Shown here in pieces: positions 25,968 through 32,892 of a stretch of 43,434 nt of DNA. The position numbers were made by a program, and so were the translations under genes. Numbering within the stretch: the stretch's first letter is position 1; each line of letters begins with the position of its first letter. The notes beneath the pieces are model-generated. The model ran no database searches. It worked only from the letters and a program-made list of their open reading frames with translations, and was not told the DNA's origin. This DNA comes from Streptacidiphilus melanogenes (GTDB taxonomy: Bacteria > Actinomycetota > Actinomycetes > Streptomycetales > Streptomycetaceae): positions 1 through 43,434 of the forward strand of contig NZ_BBPP01000029.1 in assembly GCF_000787835.1 (NCBI RefSeq), written 5' to 3'.

Positions 25968-26474
25968 CTACCGCTGGACGGGCAGCGGGGTCTCGCCACA
26001 GACGATCAGCAACGAGCCGGCGCGGGCCAGCGCCACCGCGAGTGCGTCCTGCACGACGCCGGTGTCGCCACCGTTCACGGCGAGCACCACGACCTCACGG
26101 CGCGCCGGTCGGCAGTCCGCGGCGGCGGCGTAGAACACGTCGTCCCCCGCCTCGAACTGTGCCCAGTAGCGCTCGGCCCCGAAGCTCTGCTCATGCTGCT
26201 GCCAGGGGTGCGGCTCGGCGGTGGTGAGCACCAGGATCTGACCCGGAGCCCGTCCCGTGTCGAGCAGCAGGTCGACTGCCTCGTCAGCCCGGTCCAGCGC
26301 GGCCTCCGGCAGGGCCGGGAGCAGCTGCAGTTCGGGCAGGGTGGGCAACGAGTCAGCACCCCGACGGGCCTGGGCGCCCGGCTTGGGGGTGCGCGTGGGA
26401 CCAGCCGGAGGGCCGGGGACGGGACGCCGGGCCGGCGGTCCGGGCCGGGGCCCGGGTCGCGGCGTGGCGGCCAC
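25968..26474 (-). CDS. Conserved protein of unknown function, start unresolved
   Basis: The conserved part is about the last 130 residues (LPTLPELQLLPALPEAALDRADEAVDLLLDTG, ILVLTTAEPHPWQQHEQSFGAERYWAQFEAGDDVFYAAA, VVVLAVNGG, LIVCGE). Before it comes a Pro/Arg-rich stretch. The first conventional start in this frame, GTG 26474, has no ribosome site. The frame stays open upstream to about 26723 with gene-like sequence (GAVERVARNRAEELEI) but no ATG, GTG or TTG. Either an unusual start, a frameshift relative to the small ORF at 26701, or a sequence error explains this. It lies downstream of rnhB on the same strand. No function is recognised. Confidence 0.6.
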   Translation of the reverse strand: MAATPRPGPRPGPPARRPVPGPPAGPTRTPKPGAQARRGADSLPTLPELQLLPALPEAALDRADEAVDLLLDTGRAPGQILVLTTAEPHPWQQHEQSFGAERYWAQFEAGDDVFYAAAADCRPARREVVVLAVNGGDTGVVQDALAVALARAGSLLIVCGETPLPVQR

Positions 26475-26632
26475 ACTGGTCGGGGAAGGGACTGTGGTCG
26501 CGGCGGTGCGGGCTACCGGGTCCGTCTCGTCGGTGGATGGAACGCCCTGGCCCGAGTCGGTCTTGTGGATCTCCAGCTCCTCGGCACGATTTCTGGCGAC
26601 GCGCTCGACGGCGCCGGACAGCGCCCCAGAGC

Positions 26633-26701
26633 TTACTCGTTGCCTTTGAGCAGCCGATAGGGGGGATCGCCCGTTGCGCCGGACGATGGCCGAACATGCA
26701 T
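26633..26701 (-). CDS. Small ORF with strong ribosome site, leader or true N-terminus of next gene
   Basis: ATG 26701 sits seven bases after a perfect AGGAGG. It opens a 22-codon frame (MHVRPSSGATGDPP then YRLLKGNE) ending in TAA at 26633. A one-base shift backward would continue it into the open frame of the downstream conserved protein. It is therefore either a leader peptide or the real start of that gene. Confidence 0.4.
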   Translation of the reverse strand: MHVRPSSGATGDPPYRLLKGNE

Positions 26702-26790
26702 CCGGCAGCCTCCTGAAAGCCCGTCACCGGTCGCTTTCAGGACATCGAAGACGGATACCGGAACAGTCGCCACCGCTCTGCGACGCGCCG

Positions 26791-27474
26791 TCAGAAACCC
26801 AGCGACAGCTGCTCGCCCGCGTCGACGGGCTCGCGGTACACGCGCAGATGCCGCCACTCCGGCAGCTCGTCCAGGTAGGCCCAGGAGAGGCGGTGATGTC
26901 CCGTGGGCCCGAGCCGCTCGAGCGCGGCGCGGTGCACCGGTGAGGGATAGCCGGCGTTGTCGGCGAAGGCGAAGTCGGGGTACTGCTCCCCCAGTTCCGC
27001 CATCATTGCGTCGCGGCGCACCTTGGCGATCACCGAGGCCGCCGCGACGGCGACACAGGACTGGTCGCCCTTGATCACGGTCCGGACCCGCCACGGGCCG
27101 CCCAGGTAGTCGTGCTTGCCGTCCAGGATGACCGCGTCAGGCTGCTCCGGCAACGCCTCCAGGGCGCGCACGGCAGCAAGCCTCAGAGCGGCGGTCATGC
27201 CGAGTTCGTCGCACTCTCCCGGGCTGGCATGCCCAAGGGCGAAGGCGTGGACCCAGTCGGCCAGCACCGGCTCGAGCTCCTCACGCCGCCGCTGGGTGAG
27301 CAGCTTGGAGTCGGTGAGCCCGGCGGGTGGCTTGCGCAGGCCGGTGATCGCGGCACAGACGGTGACCGGACCTGCCCAGGCTCCGCGGCCCACCTCGTCG
27401 ACACCGGCGACCAGCCGGGCGCCGGCCCGGCGCAGGGAGCGCTCGACGGAATGGGAGGGCGGATCGACGGGCAT
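26791..27474 (-). CDS. rnhB: Ribonuclease HII
   Basis: This 227-residue enzyme has the type 2 RNase H motifs: [16 protein letters not shown] (Asp26, Glu27), [18 protein letters not shown] (catalytic Asp) and [15 protein letters not shown], plus [13 protein letters not shown]. It cleaves RNA in RNA-DNA hybrids and incised ribonucleotides in DNA. The ATG at 27474 is well placed. It is likely the first gene of a minus-strand transcript that includes the uncharacterised gene downstream. Confidence 0.95.
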   Translation of the reverse strand: MPVDPPSHSVERSLRRAGARLVAGVDEVGRGAWAGPVTVCAAITGLRKPPAGLTDSKLLTQRRREELEPVLADWVHAFALGHASPGECDELGMTAALRLAAVRALEALPEQPDAVILDGKHDYLGGPWRVRTVIKGDQSCVAVAAASVIAKVRRDAMMAELGEQYPDFAFADNAGYPSPVHRAALERLGPTGHHRLSWAYLDELPEWRHLRVYREPVDAGEQLSLGF

Positions 27475-27538
27475 GCACTCAGCCTAACGGCCCGGCCGAG
27501 GCCCGAACGCCCCCGTCCTCGCACCCGGTCGGCTCCGA

Positions 27539-28165
27539 TCAGCCGCGGTCACCCCGAGCCGACGACGCGGGACGCAGGAGGACCGGGAGCAACACCTGGT
27601 CGACGAGGGCCTGCGCGTCCTCCTCGGTGAAGCCGCCCGGCTGGGTCTTGGCGCGGTACATCATCATCGCGGGCACGATGTCCAGCACCGTCGGCGTCGC
27701 CACCTCCAGGCTCGCCTCGCCGCGTTCCACCGCCGCCTCGACCACCTGGAGCAGAACGAGATGCGCGGGGTCGAGGATCTGCCGGTGCACCAGGCCGATG
27801 AAGGCGGCGGCCCGCTCGTGGTCGAGCTCGCTGATCACGGCCCGGGCGGCGCAACCCGTGCGGGAGGCCATCGCCGCACGTAGGGCCCCGATGACGGCGA
27901 GAAGGTCGGCGCGCAGGCTTCCGGTGCCCGGAGGCTCCGGAGCCGGCGGCAGGCTGGCGCTCAGGGCGTCGAGCACGAGTTGCTCCTTGCTGCCCCAGCG
28001 TCGATAGAGGGATGCCTTCCCGGTCTGGGCGGCGGCCGCCACCGCCTCCATGCTGAGCCGGGCGTAGCCGGTGACGATCAACTGCTCGAGGGTGGCCTCG
28101 AAGATCGCCCGTTCCAGCGCCGGACCACGACGCCGGACCACGACGGGATACGTCGTCCTGCGCAT
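27539..28165 (-). CDS. TetR-family repressor of the adjacent MFS transporter
   Basis: This 208-residue regulator has an N-terminal HTH (ALERAIFEATLEQLIVTGYARLSMEAVAAAAQTGKASLYRRWGSKEQLV) and a C-terminal domain of TetR_C_11 type (GCAARAVISELDHERAAAFIGLVHRQI and TVLDIVPAMMMYRAK). ATG 28165 (MRRTTYPVVVRRRG) matches the family start and has GGGGGTGAT upstream; ATG 28186 is the alternative. The gene is divergent from the MFS transporter, and a 16-bp palindrome lies between them. It likely represses the transporter until a drug or metabolite binds. Confidence 0.9.
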   Translation of the reverse strand: MRRTTYPVVVRRRGPALERAIFEATLEQLIVTGYARLSMEAVAAAAQTGKASLYRRWGSKEQLVLDALSASLPPAPEPPGTGSLRADLLAVIGALRAAMASRTGCAARAVISELDHERAAAFIGLVHRQILDPAHLVLLQVVEAAVERGEASLEVATPTVLDIVPAMMMYRAKTQPGGFTEEDAQALVDQVLLPVLLRPASSARGDRG

Positions 28166-28234
28166 TGCCTGATCACCCCCGAACATGGCGCCGCCTGACC
28201 GGGCGGCGGGCTAGATAGAGGGTTGTGTCCGTAT

Positions 28235-28263
28235 TTGTCCGGGTCTAGTGTCGAGGTTAGTGA
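28235..28263 (+). promoter_or_regulatory. Putative promoter of the MFS gene
   Basis: TTGTCC (28235-28240) and TAGTGA (28258-28263) are separated by 17 bases. The -10 overlaps the start of the TetR palindrome, which would let the repressor block RNA polymerase. Confidence 0.5.
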
Positions 28264-28276
28264 ACGCATCCGTTCA
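28261..28276. promoter_or_regulatory. TetR-type operator
   Basis: TGAACGCATCCGTTCA is a perfect 6-4-6 inverted repeat in the intergenic region of the divergent TetR and MFS genes, about 50 bases upstream of the transporter start. Confidence 0.7.
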
Positions 28277-28327
28277 TTCCAAGCCCTTCCTTTCCCAGCC
28301 ACCGTGGCGTACATCCCAGGGGGACCC

Positions 28328-29845
28328 GTGGCCACTTCGAAGACCCTCACCCGCAGCGTTCCGGCCCAGGCCAGCCGTGGTCAGCATCCGGGGATCTCCC
28401 TGGCGGTCATCGCGACCACGCAGCTGATGGTCGTGCTGGACATCACCATCGTCAACATCGCGCTACCGCACATCTCGACGGCTCTGCACTTCACCCCGAC
28501 CAGCCTGTCGTGGGTGCTCAACGCCTACACACTGACCTTCGGCGGCCTGCTGCTCCTGGGTGGCCGCATCGGCGACATCCTCGGGCGCAGACCGACACTG
28601 ATCACGGGCGTGCTGATATTCAGCTGTGCCTCCCTGCTGGGCGGACTGGCCACCGCGTCCTGGATGTTGCTGGCCGCGCGTGCCCTCCAGGGGATCGGCG
28701 GCGCCATCGCCTCACCGACCGCCTTCGCACTGATCGCCACCAACTTCAAGGAAGGCCCCGAACGCAACCGGGCCTTCGGCGTCTACTCGGCCGTGGCCGG
28801 CGCGGGTGGCGCGATCGGGCTGCTGCTCGGCGGCATGCTCACATCCTGGCTCTCCTGGCGCTGGGTGCTGTTCGTCAATGTGCCGATCGGCTTGGCGCTT
28901 GCCGCACTCGCCCCCCTGTACATCAACGACTCCGAACGCCACCCGGGGCGCTTCGACCTGCCAGGCGCACTGACCTCGACCCTTGGCATGGTCAGCCTGG
29001 TGTACGGCTTCATCCGCGCAGCCGACAAGGGATGGACCGACACCTGGACGCTGGCCTCCTTCGCGGCAGCCGTCGTGCTGCTGGCCGCCTTCCTGCTGAT
29101 CGAGTCGCGGACCGAGCAGCCGATCACCCCCTTGCACATGTTCCGCAACAGAAACCGTTCGGGCGCCTACGTGCTGATGCTCTGCCTGGCCGCCGCAATG
29201 TTCGGGATCTTCTTCTTCATGACCCAGTTCATCCAGGACGTCCTGGGATTCAGCCCGATCCGGGCCGGGCTCGGGTTCCTGCCGATGAGCCTGTCGATCA
29301 TCCTGGCCGCCCAGATCTCCGCACGGTTGCAGACGCGCTTCGGAGCGAAGCCGTTCATGATCCTCGGCACCGTGCTCGTCAACGCGGGGGCCTACTGGAT
29401 CACCCAGCTGGACGTGCACAGCAGCTACATCGGCGGCGTCCTCGGCCCCACGATGATCTTCGGTCTCGGCATGGGCTTCATCTTCGTCCCGGTCATGCTC
29501 ACCGCCGTCTCGGGCGTGGCGCCGCACGAGACCGGCTCGGCCACCGGACTGCTCAACACCACCCAGCAGGTCGGCGGCTCCCTCGGGCTGGCCATCCTGG
29601 TGACGGTGTTCGCCACAGCCCAACGCAACGAGGCCAAGGCGATCTACCCCCGTCATGATCCCAACCAGATCTTCGTGCACGGCATGACCACGGCGTTCCA
29701 GATGGCCCTGGTCTTCACCGGCATCGCCCTGTTGATGGCCCTGTTCGTGATGAAGCCGCCACAGAATCTGGGAGCCTCCGCGCCGCCCGCACCGTCGGCC
29801 GACCCATCGGCCTCCTCGGATCCGCCGCACGCCACATCCGCCTGA
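28328..29845 (+). CDS. MFS transporter, DHA2 (14-helix) drug-efflux family
   Basis: This 505-residue membrane protein has about 14 helices. Family motifs include LMVVLDITIVNIALPHIS, SLSWVLNAYTLTFGGLLLLGGRIGDILGRRPT (motif A) and ARALQGIGGAIASPTAFALI. SATGLLNTTQQVGGSLGLAILVTVF lies near the end. DHA2 transporters export drugs or antibiotics using the proton gradient. GTG 28328 is chosen for its upstream GGGGG and position just before the first helix; the frame opens at 28223. It is controlled in all likelihood by the divergent TetR repressor. Confidence 0.92.
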   Translation: MATSKTLTRSVPAQASRGQHPGISLAVIATTQLMVVLDITIVNIALPHISTALHFTPTSLSWVLNAYTLTFGGLLLLGGRIGDILGRRPTLITGVLIFSCASLLGGLATASWMLLAARALQGIGGAIASPTAFALIATNFKEGPERNRAFGVYSAVAGAGGAIGLLLGGMLTSWLSWRWVLFVNVPIGLALAALAPLYINDSERHPGRFDLPGALTSTLGMVSLVYGFIRAADKGWTDTWTLASFAAAVVLLAAFLLIESRTEQPITPLHMFRNRNRSGAYVLMLCLAAAMFGIFFFMTQFIQDVLGFSPIRAGLGFLPMSLSIILAAQISARLQTRFGAKPFMILGTVLVNAGAYWITQLDVHSSYIGGVLGPTMIFGLGMGFIFVPVMLTAVSGVAPHETGSATGLLNTTQQVGGSLGLAILVTVFATAQRNEAKAIYPRHDPNQIFVHGMTTAFQMALVFTGIALLMALFVMKPPQNLGASAPPAPSADPSASSDPPHATSA

Positions 29846-29953
29846 GGCCACTCCGGCTCGACGCCCAGAGGCGCATTCATTAGCAGGCGTGAACGGTCTC
29901 GTGCAGCAATCATCGCTGGTGCTTCACGGCAGTCGCCGCCCAGGCTGGAGTGC

Positions 29954-30862
29954 ATGAACGACATCCACTCCGGGGGCGGCGACCTCCCCTTGGGCCGCTG
30001 CCTGGCCGCCATGGTCACCCCGTTCCGGCACGACGGATCCCTCGACGCCGACGGAGCGCAGAAACTCGCCGTCCACCTGGTCGATTCCGGCTGCGACGGC
30101 CTGGTCCTGAGCGGCACCACGGGCGAGTCCCCGACGACCTCCGACGACGAGAAGGAGCGCCTCGTCCGCGCCGTCGTCGAGGCCGTCGGCGGACGAGCCC
30201 GGATCATCGCCGGGGTGGGCAGCAGCGACACCGCCCACACGACCGGGTCGGCCCGCGCAGCGGAGCGTGCGGGCGCAGACGGCCTGCTGGTGGTGACGCC
30301 GTACTACAGCCGTCCCCAGCAGGAGGGCGTGAGACGCCACCTGCGCGCCGTCGCCGACGCGGTCTCACTCCCGGTGATGCTCTACGACATTCCGCACCGC
30401 ACCGGGACCCGGCTCTCGGCCGAGACCCTGCACGATCTGGCCGAGCACCCACGCATCGTGGGAGTCAAGGACGTCAGCTACGACCTCGCCGGGGCTGCAC
30501 GCGTCATCGCCGCCACGGGCCTGCACTACTACTGCGGTGCGGACGAACTGAACCTGCCGTTGCTCGCGATCGGCGCCGTCGGCGTGGTCAGCACCGTCGC
30601 CAACGTCGCCCCCGCAAGGACACGCGACGTGCTCGACGCCCACGCGAGGGGGGACAACGCCGAGGCGCTGCGCCTGCACCAGCAACTGCTTCCGCTGGTG
30701 CAGGCGATGATGGACGACGCGCCAGGCACCGTCACCGCCAAGGCGTTGCTCAACGACTCCGGGCTGCATGCGGGCCCGGTCCGGCTGCCGCTCGTCGACG
30801 CCGACCAGCCGCTGCTCGACCGGCTCCGCACGGCGCTTCAGGACGCCGGCTGCTCGCGGTAG
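29954..30862 (+). CDS. dapA: 4-hydroxy-tetrahydrodipicolinate synthase (DapA family)
   Basis: This 302-residue class I aldolase has the family residues: Thr55-Thr56 in GTTGES, Tyr117-Tyr118 in VVTPYYSRPQQEG, Tyr144 in YDIPHRTG and the Schiff-base Lys172 in VGVKD. It condenses pyruvate with aspartate semialdehyde in lysine and diaminopimelate synthesis. GGAG lies shortly before the ATG. Streptomycetes often have more than one dapA-like gene, so a related aldolase activity is possible. Its 3' end overlaps the 3' end of the convergent YciI gene by 25 bases. Confidence 0.9.
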   Translation: MNDIHSGGGDLPLGRCLAAMVTPFRHDGSLDADGAQKLAVHLVDSGCDGLVLSGTTGESPTTSDDEKERLVRAVVEAVGGRARIIAGVGSSDTAHTTGSARAAERAGADGLLVVTPYYSRPQQEGVRRHLRAVADAVSLPVMLYDIPHRTGTRLSAETLHDLAEHPRIVGVKDVSYDLAGAARVIAATGLHYYCGADELNLPLLAIGAVGVVSTVANVAPARTRDVLDAHARGDNAEALRLHQQLLPLVQAMMDDAPGTVTAKALLNDSGLHAGPVRLPLVDADQPLLDRLRTALQDAGCSR

Positions 30863-31137
30863 TCGGCCAGGCACTCCGCCGTCTTGGTCGCGGTGAACTC
30901 CACCACGTCGTACTGGGCGACCCCACCCTTGGCGAAGGGGTCCTCGGCAAGCACCCGGTCCAGTGCGGCCCGGTCCAGGCCGCCTGCCAGCAGCACGCCG
31001 CCGGTGCGCGGCACCTTCGCACCCGAGGCGAGCAGGACGCCCTTGGCGTACTGCTCGTCCAGCCAGGCACGGTGCTCCAGCAGCAGCGCGTCCACCTGCT
31101 CGATCGGCGCGGTGTACGAGAGGGTGACGACGAACAC
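30838..31137 (-). CDS. YciI-family protein
   Basis: This 99-residue ferredoxin-like-fold protein matches the YciI family (VTLSYTAPIEQVDALLLEHRAWLDEQYAKGVLLASG, then GGVLLAGG and EDPFAKGGVAQYDVVEF). The conserved His-Asp type pair is at HRAWLDE. GTG 31137 has AAGGAG six bases upstream. YciI proteins are small putative dehydratases or mutases with few known substrates. It lies 31 bases after the histidine phosphatase gene on the same strand and may be co-transcribed. Confidence 0.85.
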   Translation of the reverse strand: MFVVTLSYTAPIEQVDALLLEHRAWLDEQYAKGVLLASGAKVPRTGGVLLAGGLDRAALDRVLAEDPFAKGGVAQYDVVEFTATKTAECLADYREQPAS

Positions 31138-31168
31138 GTGAGGCTCCTTGCCCAGGTGGACCGAGCGA

Positions 31169-31801
31169 TCAGGTCCAACGGTCGAACGGACGATCAAGCG
31201 TATAGCGCCCGTCCGGACCGAGGTTGAGGGTCCTCATCTCCCCGTTGTCGGGATTGGAGAGCGCCTCGAACTCGTCCACGCTCCAGTGGAACCACCGCAT
31301 GCAGAACAAGCGCATCAGCAACCCGTGGCCGACCAGCAGCACGTTCGGGGGATAGTCGGCCCGCTGGAAATTGCGGTGCAGGGTCTCGAAGAAGGCACCG
31401 ACCCGGTCGTAGGCGTCGGCGCCGGACTCCCCCTGCGTGAACCGGTAGTAGAAGTGGCCGTACTCGTCCCGCAGCTTGCGCTGTCTACGAATGTCCTCGA
31501 CGTCCTGCAGGTTTCCCCAGTCCTGCTCACGGAGCCGCGGCTCCTCCATCACCCGTATTCGGGCGGACTCCAGATCAAGCAGTTCGAGCGTCTGCCAGGT
31601 CCGGGTGTAGGGGGAGACGTAGACCTGCACCCGCTCCACGCCGAACAGCCCGCGGAGCTCGACGCCCGCAGCTCTGGCCTGCTCGCGCCCGCGTGCGGTC
31701 AGGGTGAGGGCATGGTCGGGGACACGCTCGTAGATCGTCTCGTCCACGTTCCCTTCCGACTCACCATGTCGGATCAGGACAATTCGCCTCGGCCGCGCCA
31801 T
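31169..31801 (-). CDS. Histidine phosphatase family protein (phosphoglycerate-mutase-like)
   Basis: The N-terminal RIVLIRHGESEGN supplies the phospho-accepting His in RHGES. Later YVSPYTRTWQTLEL gives the basic patch, EEPRLREQDWGNLQD the Glu acid, and LLVGHGLLMRLF the second His. It therefore belongs to the branch-1 histidine phosphatases, broad phosphomonoesterases or mutases. ATG 31801 begins directly before the catalytic strand; GTG 31810 is a minor alternative. The substrate is unknown. Confidence 0.9.
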   Translation of the reverse strand: MARPRRIVLIRHGESEGNVDETIYERVPDHALTLTARGREQARAAGVELRGLFGVERVQVYVSPYTRTWQTLELLDLESARIRVMEEPRLREQDWGNLQDVEDIRRQRKLRDEYGHFYYRFTQGESGADAYDRVGAFFETLHRNFQRADYPPNVLLVGHGLLMRLFCMRWFHWSVDEFEALSNPDNGEMRTLNLGPDGRYTLDRPFDRWT

Positions 31802-31844
31802 ACCGGCCACCGTAACCCAGGCGGCACCGAGGAGCCTTGCCGTC

Positions 31845-32510
31845 TCACCGCACCGAGCTGTCCCAACGCCACTGCCCAAGCCGGGCCAAGCCCGGCAGCT
31901 CGCCGCGCCCCGTGGCCCACAGCAGCGTCTCCCACGGGTCGAAACCACCGGGTGCGTCAGGGAAGAGCCGGTGCAGCACGCGCTCGCACAACTGCGTCGG
32001 CGGCTCCCAGTCCAGCCCCAGGCCCCGGGCCAGGTCATCAGCGTGGACCAGGGTCTCGACCAGCCCCATGGCCGCCGAACCTTCGGCGTCGGCGGCGCCG
32101 AAGATATGGAACGCCCTGGCCTCGGGAGCGGCCGTGCGCACCATGGCGACCAGCAGGGCCCCGCATGCCTCCAGCACCCGGACGAGCCCCTCGGGCCCCG
32201 CCTCACGCTCGGCGAAGACCACGCTCCTGGGCTTCCCCGGCGCCTGCCGCACCACGACGAACGGGACCGGCGAAGCTGCCTCGTCGCCCGGCACCGGAGA
32301 GCCGAGCTCCGCGGCATATGCGAACAGGTCGTCGGCCAGGTGCTCCGCCGTCTCCCAGCAGTCCCAGCTGAGGGGTCCCGCCGCACTGCGCCAGTCGGCG
32401 GCGAGCGCGGCAGGCTGCCGCAGCATCGCCACCGCGAGCCCGACCCCGAGCGCGAGATCGTCAGCCGTGACCGGCCCGGGGTGTGTGCCTGGATCGTGGA
32501 CGCCGGTCAT
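31845..32510 (-). CDS. DinB/maleylpyruvate-isomerase-like (MDMPI_N) family protein
   Basis: This 221-residue helical protein has the metal-site pattern of the mycothiol-dependent isomerase/DinB superfamily: LSWDCWETAEHLADDLFAYAAEL with a His, VETLVHADDLARGLGLDW with a second His, and a C-terminal PWETLLWATGRGEL. The family includes mycothiol S-transferases, plausible in a mycothiol-using actinobacterium. The exact reaction is unknown. It lies upstream of the histidine phosphatase on the same strand with 43 bases between. Confidence 0.65.
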   Translation of the reverse strand: MTGVHDPGTHPGPVTADDLALGVGLAVAMLRQPAALAADWRSAAGPLSWDCWETAEHLADDLFAYAAELGSPVPGDEAASPVPFVVVRQAPGKPRSVVFAEREAGPEGLVRVLEACGALLVAMVRTAAPEARAFHIFGAADAEGSAAMGLVETLVHADDLARGLGLDWEPPTQLCERVLHRLFPDAPGGFDPWETLLWATGRGELPGLARLGQWRWDSSVR

Positions 32511-32892
32511 CTTCGGTGCTCTCCTGTCGTCGGGTACCGAGGGGCGTGCCTTCGGTGATGGACTTCGGCCGATGCTCAGCCCTGGTCGAGGACGGCGGCC
32601 TGCTCGGTGACCGCATTCGGGAGCGGCTGGAGCCCGTCCGTCAGGACACGAGGGTCCACGGCCCGGCCATCCGACACCGGGCCAGGCCCGCCACCACGAG
32701 TCCGCGGGTGCCTGCCAACTCGTCCCGGAGCTCGTCGCCCGCCCCGTGCTGGTCCTGACTCACGGGCGCACCCTGGTGACCCGCGTTGATTCGCGGCAAC
32801 GCACTTGCGCCCGCGCCACGGAACGGCGAGAGGGGCGCCAACTCGACGTTGACGCCCCTCTGGTCAGGCATGACCCGCCGGTCTACCCGGAA
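32511..32892. other. Intergenic region downstream of nrdJ
   Basis: About 380 bases carry no convincing gene. Short frames on both strands (for example 32641-32871 minus and 32483-32758 plus) lack domain features, and one begins inside the nrdJ terminator. The only clear element is that hairpin. Confidence 0.55.
32830..32860 (-). terminator. nrdJ terminator
   Basis: A 13-bp stem with one mismatch (GAGGGGCGCCAAC at 32830-32842 with 32848-32860) and a TCGAC loop lies 33 bases past the nrdJ stop codon. Confidence 0.7.

Noticed and set aside
32641-32871. 76-codon minus-strand ORF downstream of nrdJ
   Set aside because: Its start lies within the nrdJ terminator hairpin, there is no ribosome site and the sequence has no conserved features.
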